From: Rhodospirillaceae bacterium
GTDB lineage: Bacteria > Pseudomonadota > Alphaproteobacteria > Bin65
DNA length: 64,000 nt
Reading direction: 5' to 3'
Assembly (NCBI GenBank): GCA_011523655.1
Contig: WTGH01000010.1
Span: forward strand, 293,137 to 357,136
Part shown: positions 35,219 to 43,087 of the stretch, in pieces
Layout: every line of letters begins with the position of its first letter
Position numbering within the stretch: position 1 is the stretch's first letter
The notes under the pieces: generated by a model
Seen by the model: the letters and a program-made list of their open reading frames with translations, nothing else
Told to the model about the DNA's origin: nothing
The model's database searches: none
Translations under genes and position numbers: made by a program

Positions 35219-36015
35219 ACTGTTTCTCCCTCCAGATTGACTTCGCCCGGTTCCAGACGGCGGAACAGGCGCACCAATTCGTCCCGCCGCTCTCGCAGGC
35301 TGGGCGTCTCGCCGATATCGCGCGGACGCGGTTCGTCGATCGCGAGTATATCCAGAACCGATGTCGGCTTGTTGGACAATAGCAGGATGCGGTCGGCAAG
35401 TACCAAGGCTTCGTCGATGTCGTGGGTGACGAACACGATGGTCTTGCCGGTTTCGCGCCAGATGCGGATGATCTCCTGGCGCATGCGCCGCCGCGTGTTG
35501 AGATCGAGGGCGGAAAACGGCTCGTCCATAAGGATGATGTCGGGCTCGACCGAAAGCGCCCGGGCGATCGCCACGCGCTGGCGCTCGCCGCCGGAGAGCA
35601 TCGCCGGAAACTTGCCGGTGTCGGCGGCAAGGCCGACAAGGTCCAGCAACTGTCCGGCCCGGTCCGCCTTTTCAGCCTTGGCCATGCCGTCGAAGCGCAG
35701 GTCCATCCCCAGCATGACGTTGCCGAGCGCGGTGCGCCAGGGCACCAGGCGCGGCGACTGGAAGACGTAGGCGAGCCGGTCCCAGGCTTCGGCCGGCGTC
35801 CGGCCTTCGATCTCGACCCGCCCGCCCTGGATCGCCAGAAGATCGCCCATCAGCCTGAGCGATGTCGACTTGCCGCAGCCGCTCGGCCCCAGGATGCACA
35901 GGAATTCGCCGGCCTCGACGGCAAAGGAGAGCCCGTCGTAGATCGTTTCGTCGCCGAAGCGCACGCTCACGTCGTCGAAACGCACGACCGGCGCAGCAGC
36001 GCTGGCTCCGGCCAT
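35215..36015 (-). CDS. ABC transporter ATP-binding protein, nitrate/sulfonate/taurine type
   Basis: 266 residues from the ATG at 36015; upstream in-frame sequence is the antisense of the neighbouring gene. Walker A LGPSGCGKSTSLRLM, Q-loop AYVFQSPRLVPWRT, signature LSGGERQRVAIARAL, Walker B IILMDEPFSALD and H-loop FVTHDIDEAL are intact and of the SsuB/TauB type. The gene starts two bases after the AI-2E-type gene and overlaps the binding-protein gene by four. Confidence 0.93.
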   Translation of the reverse strand: MAGASAAAPVVRFDDVSVRFGDETIYDGLSFAVEAGEFLCILGPSGCGKSTSLRLMGDLLAIQGGRVEIEGRTPAEAWDRLAYVFQSPRLVPWRTALGNVMLGMDLRFDGMAKAEKADRAGQLLDLVGLAADTGKFPAMLSGGERQRVAIARALSVEPDIILMDEPFSALDLNTRRRMRQEIIRIWRETGKTIVFVTHDIDEALVLADRILLLSNKPTSVLDILAIDEPRPRDIGETPSLRERRDELVRLFRRLEPGEVNLEGETV

Positions 36016-36017
36016 CG

Positions 36018-37211
36018 CTATTCTGCCGGTTGCGATGCCGTCACGGCGCGGTTCGAATCGATCCTGCCGTTGGCCGACAGCATGACGGCGAGGGGCCGGG
36101 TCGAGTCGAACTTGGCCAGCACGATGTTCAGGATCACCATGATCGGCACGCACAGGAACATGCCAATGATGCCCCAGATGCTGCCCCACAGGATCAGCGA
36201 CATGATGATGACCAGCGAGCTCAGGTTCAGCGACCGGCCCATCATGCGCGGTTCGACGAAATTGTTGATCACGGTCGGGATCGCAATCAGCACGACGATC
36301 ACCGAAACGATCAGCGGAATGCTGGTGAACTGCACGATCATCAGGACGGCGGGGAAGAACACGGCAAGGATCGCGCCGATGGTCGGGATATAGTTTAGCA
36401 GGAAGAACAGGACGGCCCAGAATTCGGCGAAATCGACGCCGGCCAGCTTCATCGCCGCGTAGCACAGCACCGCCACCGCAGCGGACAGCCAGGTCTTGAT
36501 CCGCATGTAGGTGTTGATGTCCTCGCCGATCTCCCGGATCGTCGAGCGCAGGTTCTCCCGGTGCGTATCGGTGCGCGCGATCGCGTTCAGCTTGCGCCGG
36601 AAGGTCCAGGTCTCGAGCAGCAGGAAAAGCACATAGACGATGATCAGGCCCATATCCTGGACCAGGCCGCCGATCGCGCCGGCGGCGCGCGAGACATATT
36701 CCTGCGGCCGCAGGTTGGCGATGAACTCGCGCAGGGGGTTCTCGCCCTCGTAGCCGGTCAGCTTCAGGGTGTTGCCGATAATGTCGTTGAACCGGTCCTG
36801 ATATTTCGGGATCGAGGCAACGACCCCGTTTATGCTTGAGTTGATCAGCACCACGATCAAGGTGATCACCAGAACGGTCGCCGCGATGGCGAGGACCATG
36901 GCGATCGCATCCGGCACCGGGATACGGGTGTATTTCGCGCTCTGCTTGAAGGACTCCTTCAGCGCGATCATCAGGTACCAGATCGCGATCGCGACCACGA
37001 ACGGCACGAGGAAATCCCGGCCGACGACGAGAACGAAGAACAGCAGTGCGACCAGGCCGAGGGCGGCCGCGATATTGAGAAAGCGCAACCGCGCCGGCGC
37101 GTCGGCAATGAGCATCCGACGCGCGCGCGCGCCGGCGCCGGCTGTTTCGTCCGCGCCGGCGCCGGGTCCGCCCGCCGGTGCAGCGCCGTCCGTCTGGCGG
37201 TCGTCGGTCAT
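36018..37211 (-). CDS. AI-2E family (PerM-like) membrane transporter
   Basis: 397 residues. An unstructured Ala/Gly N-tail of about 35 residues precedes two membrane segments (LNIAAALGLVALLFFVLVVGRDFLVPFVV), a periplasmic/cytoplasmic middle region (130-210) and five or so further segments. FFLLNYIPTIGAILAVFFPAV, NNFVEPRMMGRSLNLSSLVIIMSLILWG and MFLCVPIMVILNIVL are hallmark blocks of the AI-2E/PerM family, whose members export autoinducer-2 or exchange ions such as Na+/H+. Only two bases separate it from the ABC ATPase gene, so it seems to be the first gene of that import operon, an unusual partnership. Confidence 0.88.
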   Translation of the reverse strand: MTDDRQTDGAAPAGGPGAGADETAGAGARARRMLIADAPARLRFLNIAAALGLVALLFFVLVVGRDFLVPFVVAIAIWYLMIALKESFKQSAKYTRIPVPDAIAMVLAIAATVLVITLIVVLINSSINGVVASIPKYQDRFNDIIGNTLKLTGYEGENPLREFIANLRPQEYVSRAAGAIGGLVQDMGLIIVYVLFLLLETWTFRRKLNAIARTDTHRENLRSTIREIGEDINTYMRIKTWLSAAVAVLCYAAMKLAGVDFAEFWAVLFFLLNYIPTIGAILAVFFPAVLMIVQFTSIPLIVSVIVVLIAIPTVINNFVEPRMMGRSLNLSSLVIIMSLILWGSIWGIIGMFLCVPIMVILNIVLAKFDSTRPLAVMLSANGRIDSNRAVTASQPAE

Positions 37212-37519
37212 GCAGCCGTCCTGGAACCGGCGTCGTTCATGCGGTCATCTTCCCGCGCCGGCCGGACAATGCCAACCCGTCCGGCGATCAATCCTGCGTC
37301 ATGCCGGACGGAACTTTCGGCACGGGGCAGGGACAGGCAGGGCATCGTCCGGCCCGTCGCAGCGAAGAATGCCGGGCCATCGGCCGCGGATCAAGCGTTG
37401 GCGGCCGGGAAACCGGGACCGTTGTCAAATCAACGTTCGGTTGACGGACGCGCGCGCAGCGGCGAACATAGGGCAGGAATTCCCGGTGGAAAGCCGTGGC
37501 GACAGGGAAAGGAAGACCC
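37212..37519. other. Divergent intergenic region
   Basis: 308 bases between the AI-2E-type gene (minus) and the TRAP receptor gene (plus). It contains CGTTG-N6-CAACG and a TTGACG (37441-37446) with an AT-containing AACATAG 16-17 bases on, a weak promoter candidate for the plus-strand gene. Nothing else is recognisable. Confidence 0.4.
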
Positions 37520-38578
37520 ATGAAGAATTTCGTGCGGGCCGGCGTTCTGGCGGCGGCCGCTGCCGCATTCGGCCTTGCGGCCGTACCGGCGCAGGCCAAG
37601 ACAAAATTGTTGTTCTGCAGCTTCGTGACGCCGAAGCATGTGATCAGCCACGGCATTCTTAAGCCCTGGACAAAGGAAATCGAGAAGGCGACGGAAGGCC
37701 GGATTTCGATCCGCTTCGTGCCGGCCTGCAAACTGGCGCCGCCGCCGCTCCAGATGGTGATGGTGCAGAAGGGATCAGCCGACGGCGCCTTCGTATTCAA
37801 CGCCTTCCTGCGCAAACTGGTGCCGTCGACCCAGATCAGCATCCATCCGCAGATGGCCCTGACCGCCGTCGGCCGTTCGGTCGCCCTTTGGCGCATGTAT
37901 CAGAAATTCTTCAAGGACAAGGCGAACTACAAGGACGTCGAGATGGTCGGCTATTTCGGCGCGCCCGATGGCCTGTGGTTTTCGATGTCCGACAAGCCGC
38001 TGCTTTCGATGGATTCGCTGAAGACGATCAAGACCTGGACGCTGCCGTCGATCCCGGCCCAGGCGCTGAAGCTGTCCGGCGCCAACATCGTGCCCGGCCC
38101 GGCCGTGCGCATCTACCCGATCGTCTCGAAAGGCGTGGTCGACGCCTTCGTCGGCCTGACCCCCGGCGATCTGCTCGCCTTCAAGATCGACAAATACGCC
38201 AAGTCCGGAACGGAAATTCCCGAAGGCTGGTTCGGCGCCTCCTTTTCGACCTTCTGGAACAAGAAGAAGTGGGACACGATCCCCGAACAGGACCAGAAGA
38301 TCATCTGGAGCCTGTCCGGCGAGAATCTGGGCCGGCGCAGCCTGCCGTGGGACGAGCTGAAGGCGAAAACGCTCAAGAGCTTCCTGACCACGCGCAAGGT
38401 CCACACCATGCCGGAAGCGGAAATGGCCAAGTTCCGTAAAGCCTGGGCGCCGCTGTTCGCCGACTGGATCAAGTCGATCAACGCCATGGGAGTCGACGGC
38501 AAGGCGGCGATGGCCTATTATAAATCGCAGACCAAGGCGGTCGACGCCGAAGTCTTGAAGCAGTTGGCCGGGAAGTAG
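37520..38578 (+). CDS. TRAP transporter DctP-type solute-binding protein, orphan
   Basis: 352 residues from the ATG at 37520, chosen for the AGGAAG eight bases upstream and because it starts a clean signal peptide (RAGVLAAAAAAFGLAAVPAQA, cut near residue 26). The mature protein begins KTKLLFCSFVTPKHVISHGIL and has TEGRISIRFVPA, GSADGAFVFN and the VVDAFVGLTPGD/ FWNKKKWDTIPEQDQ segments of DctP-like receptors. No DctQ or DctM membrane subunit is in the window, so it must use a distant or shared membrane partner, or serve as a sensor. It is followed by a 437-base leader and a radical SAM gene. Confidence 0.87.
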   Translation: MKNFVRAGVLAAAAAAFGLAAVPAQAKTKLLFCSFVTPKHVISHGILKPWTKEIEKATEGRISIRFVPACKLAPPPLQMVMVQKGSADGAFVFNAFLRKLVPSTQISIHPQMALTAVGRSVALWRMYQKFFKDKANYKDVEMVGYFGAPDGLWFSMSDKPLLSMDSLKTIKTWTLPSIPAQALKLSGANIVPGPAVRIYPIVSKGVVDAFVGLTPGDLLAFKIDKYAKSGTEIPEGWFGASFSTFWNKKKWDTIPEQDQKIIWSLSGENLGRRSLPWDELKAKTLKSFLTTRKVHTMPEAEMAKFRKAWAPLFADWIKSINAMGVDGKAAMAYYKSQTKAVDAEVLKQLAGK

Positions 38579-39015
38579 CGGCCGACCGCGCGGGCCGTTC
38601 GTCGCGGCATTCGCAACCGAAGCCGGCGATGCGGTCCGGGATGGCCGGAAGGCGGGCGCCGAGCGCCTGAGCCGGGCCGTCCGAACAGGCAGGCGGGGCC
38701 GGAACGCCGGCTCCACGGCACCGTGCGTACCGTGCGATCCGTCGCGCGGTACGCAGGGTTCTGCAGACCGTGCCGGAACAGTCAAGGGTCGGGTTCAGAG
38801 AGCGGCGCCGCCGTCGCCCGGCGGTTTCCAGTGCCGCCCCGCTCCAACCGCTCCGGCGCTATGGAGGAGGAAAAAAAGCTACCCCGGAGGACGGAATTTC
38901 CGGGGACAAATACGAACGAAATTCATCGGGTTCGACGCATCGGGCGCGGAGAACCTGCATTCCGCGCCCACCTGCGGGCCGGAATGCGAAATGATTGTTC
39001 GGGAGGTATGAAGCT
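38579..39015 (+). promoter_or_regulatory. Hairpin-rich leader upstream of the aminomutase-like gene
   Basis: 437 bases without a credible gene. Three perfect inverted repeats are present: GCGTACCG/CGGTACGC (38725-38732 and 38747-38754), CCCCGG/CCGGGG (38882-38887 and 38900-38905) and GGGCGCGGA/TCCGCGCCC (38942-38950 and 38961-38969, 10-base loop). The last ends 46 bases before the start codon. A run GGAGGAGGAAAAAAAG stands at 38863-38878. This could be a cis-regulatory RNA leader; it matches no riboswitch class I can name. Confidence 0.45.
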
Positions 39016-40386
39016 ATGAATGTTCAAGTGATTCCGGGAACCGGCCGGCCCGAGGCGCCGAAGGCGATCGAGCGGCCGAACGGCAAGTTTCAGGCGCTGA
39101 CCGCAAGGGATCTCGATACCATCACCCGGTTCGGCAATGTGACGGACGACGATCTGTTCGCCATGCGCGTCGTCAGTTCCGTGCTGCCGTTCCGCACCAA
39201 CCGCTATGTCATCGAACACCTGATCGACTGGGACAGGATCCCCGACGACCCGATCTACCAGCTGGTCTTTCCTCAACGGGAGATGCTGGGCGAGGCGGAA
39301 TTCCGCCAAATCGCCGACCTTCAGCTTCGCGCGGCGTCGAAGCATGAGATCGATCAGGCGGCGGCCGGGATCCGCGCGGGCCTCAATCCGCATCCGGCCG
39401 GCCAGAGGGAATTCAACATTCCGAGCGAGGATGACGAGGTCTTCGAGGGGCTGCAGCACAAATACCGCGAGACCGTGCTGTTCTTCCCGAGCCAGGGCCA
39501 GACCTGCCACGCTTATTGCACTTTCTGTTTCCGCTGGGCCCAGTTCGTCGGCGACAAGGAGCTGAAAATCTCCTCCAAGGATGCCGAAGGCCTGCATCGC
39601 TATCTCGCCGCCCACCCGGACGTTTCGGACCTGCTGATGACCGGCGGCGACCCCATGATCATGAAGACCCGGGTGATGGAAGGCTATCTCCGGCCCTTCA
39701 TCGACGATCCGGCGCTGGAGCATGTCCAGAACATCAGGATCGGCACCAAGGCGCTCACCTTCTGGCCGCACCGCTTCGTCCACGACGAGGATGCTGACGA
39801 TATGCTGCGGCTGCTCGAGGATATCGTCCGGTCGGGCCGCCATGTTGCGATCATGGCGCATTTCAACCACTGGCAGGAATTGCGGACCAACGTGGTGCGC
39901 GAAGCGATCCGCCGGATCCGCGATACCGGCGCGGTCATCCGCGGCCAGGCGCCCTTGCTCGCCCATATCAACAACGATCCCGACATCTGGGCGCGCCTGT
40001 GGCGCGAGCAGGTCCGGCTCGGCATCGTCCCCTATTACATGTTCGTCGAGCGCGACACCGGCGCGAAGCGGTATTTCGAGGTGCCGCTGGTGCGCTGCTG
40101 GGAGGTCTTCCGGGGGGCGGTGGAGCAGGTCTCGGGCCTCGCCCGCACCGTGCGCGGCCCGAGCATGAGCGCGACTCCGGGCAAGGTCGAGGTCCTCGGC
40201 GTCCAGGAGGTCGGCGGCGAGAAGGTCTTCGTGCTGCGCTTCCTGCAGGGCCGCGATCCCGACTGGGTCGGCCGGCCCTTCTTCGCGAAGTTCGATCCCC
40301 AGGCAACCTGGCTCGACGGCCTGAAGCCGGCCTTCGGCGAGGATTCCTTCTTCTTCGAGGACGGCCTGCGCGCGATGACGGGGTAG
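39016..40386 (+). CDS. KamA-family radical SAM protein (lysine 2,3-aminomutase-like)
   Basis: 456 residues from the ATG at 39016, with GGGAGG 9 bases upstream. The [4Fe-4S] ligands are Cys164, Cys168 and Cys171 in GQTCHAYCTFCFRWAQF (CX3CX2C), followed by the SAM-binding LLMTGGDPMIM (GGDP 210-213). RIGTKALTFWPHRF, AHFNHWQEL and RGQAPLLAHIND-like strands fit KamA-type barrels. Instead of the PGGGGK motif that holds PLP in lysine aminomutase, the corresponding region reads GPSMSATPGKVEVLG, with Lys390 as the possible PLP lysine. It may act on another amino acid or not use PLP in the standard way. Monocistronic, behind a structured leader. Confidence 0.85.
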   Translation: MNVQVIPGTGRPEAPKAIERPNGKFQALTARDLDTITRFGNVTDDDLFAMRVVSSVLPFRTNRYVIEHLIDWDRIPDDPIYQLVFPQREMLGEAEFRQIADLQLRAASKHEIDQAAAGIRAGLNPHPAGQREFNIPSEDDEVFEGLQHKYRETVLFFPSQGQTCHAYCTFCFRWAQFVGDKELKISSKDAEGLHRYLAAHPDVSDLLMTGGDPMIMKTRVMEGYLRPFIDDPALEHVQNIRIGTKALTFWPHRFVHDEDADDMLRLLEDIVRSGRHVAIMAHFNHWQELRTNVVREAIRRIRDTGAVIRGQAPLLAHINNDPDIWARLWREQVRLGIVPYYMFVERDTGAKRYFEVPLVRCWEVFRGAVEQVSGLARTVRGPSMSATPGKVEVLGVQEVGGEKVFVLRFLQGRDPDWVGRPFFAKFDPQATWLDGLKPAFGEDSFFFEDGLRAMTG

Positions 40387-40441
40387 GTTCCGTCGACGCC
40401 GCAAGCGATCCGTTGCCGGGCGCATTTGATCGGTACCGGGT

Positions 40442-40479
40442 CCCTCGATACGGCGCTTCGCGCCTACTCGGGATGAGGG
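40442..40479 (+). repeat. Palindromic REP-like element, left copy
   Basis: 38 bases from CCCTCGATACGGC to GGGATGAGGG with an internal GGCGCTTCGCGCC hairpin. It is an inverted counterpart of the copy at 40511-40549. Confidence 0.65.
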
Positions 40480-40510
40480 TATTGGTTGGGTAAATCCTAC
40501 CCTGCAATGT

Positions 40511-40549
40511 CCCTCGCCCTGAGTAGCCCCGAAGGGGCGTATCGAAGGG
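40511..40549 (-). repeat. Palindromic REP-like element, inverted right copy
   Basis: 39 bases from CCCTCGCCCTGAGTAG to CGTATCGAAGGG with a GCCCCGAAGGGGC hairpin. Its reverse complement aligns with 40442-40479 over the CGATACG, central stem and CTACTC parts, so the two make a BIME-like pair 31 bases apart between a convergent radical SAM gene and LivF. Confidence 0.65.
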
Positions 40550-40561
40550 CCGGCCGCCACG

Positions 40562-40613
40562 ACGCGTCCCCAATACGCGTCCCCACTACGCGTCCCCCCT
40601 GCGCGTCCGACGT
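40562..40613 (+). repeat. Four tandem 13-base repeats
   Basis: Units start at 40562, 40575, 40588 and 40601 with the core ACGCGTCCCC (last copy GCGCGTCC). Each contains the MluI-like palindrome ACGCGT. The array ends nine bases before the livF stop codon. Confidence 0.7.
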
Positions 40614-40622
40614 CACGTTTCC

Positions 40623-41330
40623 TCACACATGCATATGCGCCGCCAGGGTCGCCTCAGTCATGTCGGCCGCGGCGCCGGCGAGCACGACCTCGCCGTGGTC
40701 CATGACGATCACCCGGTCGGCGATTTCGAGCGCGAAGGCGAGATTCTGTTCGACGATGAGCAATCCCCGGCCCCCGGCCTTGGCCTCGTGCAGGAAGCCG
40801 GCCATGCGTTCGACATTTTCCTGCTGCACGCCTTCGCTCGGCTCGTCGAGCAGAAGCAGCCGCCCGGGTTCGGCGGCGCCGCGCACGAAAGACAGGATTT
40901 TCCGTTCGCCGCCGCTCAGCGTTCCCGCTGACTGGGCCATGCGGGCTTCGAGTATCGGAAAGGCGGCAAAGTAGGGGGCGTAGCGGCCTTCGACCTCGGC
41001 CGAAGACATCAGGCTCAGGTTCTCCCGGACCGACAGATTGTCGAACACCGGCCGCTCCTGCGGGCAATAGACCAGGCCCAGATTGTGGCGCCGGTCGGGC
41101 GCCAGCCCGTCCAGCGGTTGCCCGTCGAACGATACCGAGCCCGACTGAAGCGGCAGGTGGCCGGTGAGCAGGCGCATCAGCGTCGTCTTGCCGACGCCGT
41201 TGCGGCCGAGCACGCAGCAGGCCTCGCCGGCCGCAACCGCGCCGCCGACCGACCGGACGACGGTCGTTGCGCCGTAGCCGCCGGTCACGCCGGAAAAGGA
41301 AAACAGCGGCCCACCCGAATCCCCGGTCAT
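40623..41330 (-). CDS. livF: Branched-chain/urea-type ABC ATPase LivF
   Basis: 235 residues from the ATG at 41330, which overlaps the upstream stop codon as ATGA. Walker A LGRNGVGKTTLMRLL, YCPQERPVFDNLSV (Q-loop), TLSGGERKILSFVRG signature, LLLLDEPSEG Walker B and LIVEQNLAFAL match LivF/UrtE ATPases. SFVRG follows the signature where most have AIARA, a small deviation. Last gene of the minus-strand amide/urea-type importer operon. No terminator is obvious beyond the repeats at 40562-40613. Confidence 0.92.
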   Translation of the reverse strand: MTGDSGGPLFSFSGVTGGYGATTVVRSVGGAVAAGEACCVLGRNGVGKTTLMRLLTGHLPLQSGSVSFDGQPLDGLAPDRRHNLGLVYCPQERPVFDNLSVRENLSLMSSAEVEGRYAPYFAAFPILEARMAQSAGTLSGGERKILSFVRGAAEPGRLLLLDEPSEGVQQENVERMAGFLHEAKAGGRGLLIVEQNLAFALEIADRVIVMDHGEVVLAGAAADMTEATLAAHMHV

Positions 41331-43087
41331 GCCGAAGCCCCGACATAGACGGCCCGGACCCGCTCGTCGGCCTGGATTTCCGCAACCGTGCCCGACGCCA
41401 GCAGCCGGCCCTGGTGCAGGACGAATATCCGGTCTGCCAGTTCGCGCACGAACGTCATGTCGTGTTCGACGATCACCGTGCAGGCGTTCAACCGCCCGCT
41501 GACCCAGCGGACAGCTTCGATCACGTCCTGGGTCTCGGCCGGCGAGAGGCCGGCCGACGGCTCGTCGAGCAGGAGAAGCCGCGGCTCCGCGATCAGAACC
41601 ATGACCAGTTCCAGGATCTGGCGCTGGCCGTGCGAGAGGTCGCCGGCCCGGCGGTCCTCTTCGGCGAGGAACGGAAAGCGGCTCTGCGCCTCGCGCAGGA
41701 TCGCGCTCGACCAGCGGTGGCTGCCCATGCGGACCAGGTCGCGCCGCCGCGCCCGGCCGCCCCACAGGCCGATGTTGAAATTCTCCGCCACGGTCAGGTC
41801 CGGGAACAGGCTGGGGGCCTGGAACTTGCGCCCGACGCCGATGCGGCTCAGCAGGTCGGCCGCCGTTCCGGTGCGCGCCCTGCCGAAGATGCGGATATGA
41901 CCGCTGCGCACCGGCAATTCTCCGGTCATCGCGTTGAAGCAGGATGTCTTGCCCGCGCCGTTCGGTCCGATCAGGCAATAGATGCCGGCGCGGTCGATTT
42001 CGAGGTCCAGCCCTTCCAGGATGTTCACCGAACCCATGCGGACGCGGACATCGTCGAGGGCAAACCCCGCATCGGCAAACCCGGTATCGGCAAACCCGGT
42101 ATCGCCGGAGGCTTCGGGGCGGGCCGGGCTGTCGAGGGTGCGGTCGGTGCGGCGGCGCCAGAGCCGCTCGAACCGCGGCTCGACGAAGCCCATGAGACCC
42201 TGGCGGAAATACAGTACGACGATAATGAAGATGGCGGCGAGGATGACCTCCCAATAGCTGATCTCGTCGCGCAGGTCGGCGGTCAGGATGCCGATCAGGA
42301 CGGCGCCGACGACCGGGCCGTAGAGCGTCGCCCGCCCGCCGACCGCCGCCCAGATCACCAGGTCGGCGGACAGGAGAAAACCGCAAAGCTGCGGCGTAAC
42401 CAGGTTTTGCTGGGGCGCATAGAGGGCGCCGCCGATGCCGGCGAGCACGCCGCTCAGGCCGAACACGGCGGCCTTCACGTTCTGCACGGCAAAACCGCAG
42501 AAACGGACCCGCTGCTCGTTCTGGGCGACCGCCCGCCAGACGACCCCGGCCGGCGCGCGGCGCAGCCAGGCGACGCCGAGGAGACAGACTGCCAGCGCAA
42601 CCGCCGAAATGTAGTAGAGGTCGGTGAAATCGCTCAGCCCGGGCAGGCCGGGGATGTTCTTGAGGCCGTTGAAGCCGCCGGTCACGTCGTTCCAGCTGTT
42701 GGCGATCTGGAAGGCGAGCAGGGTGAGCGCCAGCGTGATCATGGCAAAGAACGGGCCGCTCAGCGTCCGCCCGCGGAACACCAGCAGGCCGATGCCGTAG
42801 GCCAGCAGGCCGGGCGCCAGCGCCGCTCCCGGCAGCAGGAGCAGGAGCAGCCAGCTGTCCTTGAAATGGATCAGCGAGAGGCCGGAGAGATAGGCCGCCA
42901 GCCCGAAGAACATGGCCTGGCCGAGCGGCAGGAAGCCGGCCTGGCCCCAGCACAGGCCGATGCCGAGCGACGCGATGGCGTAGAGAAAGTACAGTGCCAG
43001 CGTGTAGGCCCAGAATTCGCCGACCAGCTGGGGCAGCACGGCGAGCGCCGCGACCAGGGCTGCGCTATGTCCGAGGAAAGAGGCCAT
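41327..43087 (-). CDS. LivM permease fused to LivG ATPase
   Basis: 586 residues. Residues 1-325 are a LivM/UrtC permease with about ten membrane segments (WGQAGFLPLGQAMFFGLAAYL, FAMITLALTLLAFQIANSW, VVWRAVAQNEQRVRFCGF coupling loop). Residues 329-343 are three copies of a five-residue unit (TGFAD). From about 344 a full LivG ATPase follows: IGPNGAGKTSCFNAM, DLSHGQRQILELVMVL, LLLLDEPSAGLSP and VIVEHDMTF. Separate genes are the rule, though such LivMG fusions occur. The product would place ATPase and permease at fixed stoichiometry. Overlaps both neighbouring genes (23 bases with livH, 4 with livF). Confidence 0.92.
   Translation of the reverse strand: MASFLGHSAALVAALAVLPQLVGEFWAYTLALYFLYAIASLGIGLCWGQAGFLPLGQAMFFGLAAYLSGLSLIHFKDSWLLLLLLPGAALAPGLLAYGIGLLVFRGRTLSGPFFAMITLALTLLAFQIANSWNDVTGGFNGLKNIPGLPGLSDFTDLYYISAVALAVCLLGVAWLRRAPAGVVWRAVAQNEQRVRFCGFAVQNVKAAVFGLSGVLAGIGGALYAPQQNLVTPQLCGFLLSADLVIWAAVGGRATLYGPVVGAVLIGILTADLRDEISYWEVILAAIFIIVVLYFRQGLMGFVEPRFERLWRRRTDRTLDSPARPEASGDTGFADTGFADAGFALDDVRVRMGSVNILEGLDLEIDRAGIYCLIGPNGAGKTSCFNAMTGELPVRSGHIRIFGRARTGTAADLLSRIGVGRKFQAPSLFPDLTVAENFNIGLWGGRARRRDLVRMGSHRWSSAILREAQSRFPFLAEEDRRAGDLSHGQRQILELVMVLIAEPRLLLLDEPSAGLSPAETQDVIEAVRWVSGRLNACTVIVEHDMTFVRELADRIFVLHQGRLLASGTVAEIQADERVRAVYVGASA
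42059..42103 (-). repeat. 3 x 15-base tandem repeat in the LivM-LivG linker
   Basis: GGCAAACCCGGTATC occurs twice exactly (42074-42088, 42089-42103) and once with two differences (42059-42073), encoding TGFAD units on the minus strand. Near-identity at DNA level indicates a recent slippage expansion. Confidence 0.85.

Noticed and set aside
40562..40613. CRISPR remnant or attachment site at the 13-base repeats
   Set aside because: Units are directly adjacent with no spacers, and no integrase or cas gene is present.
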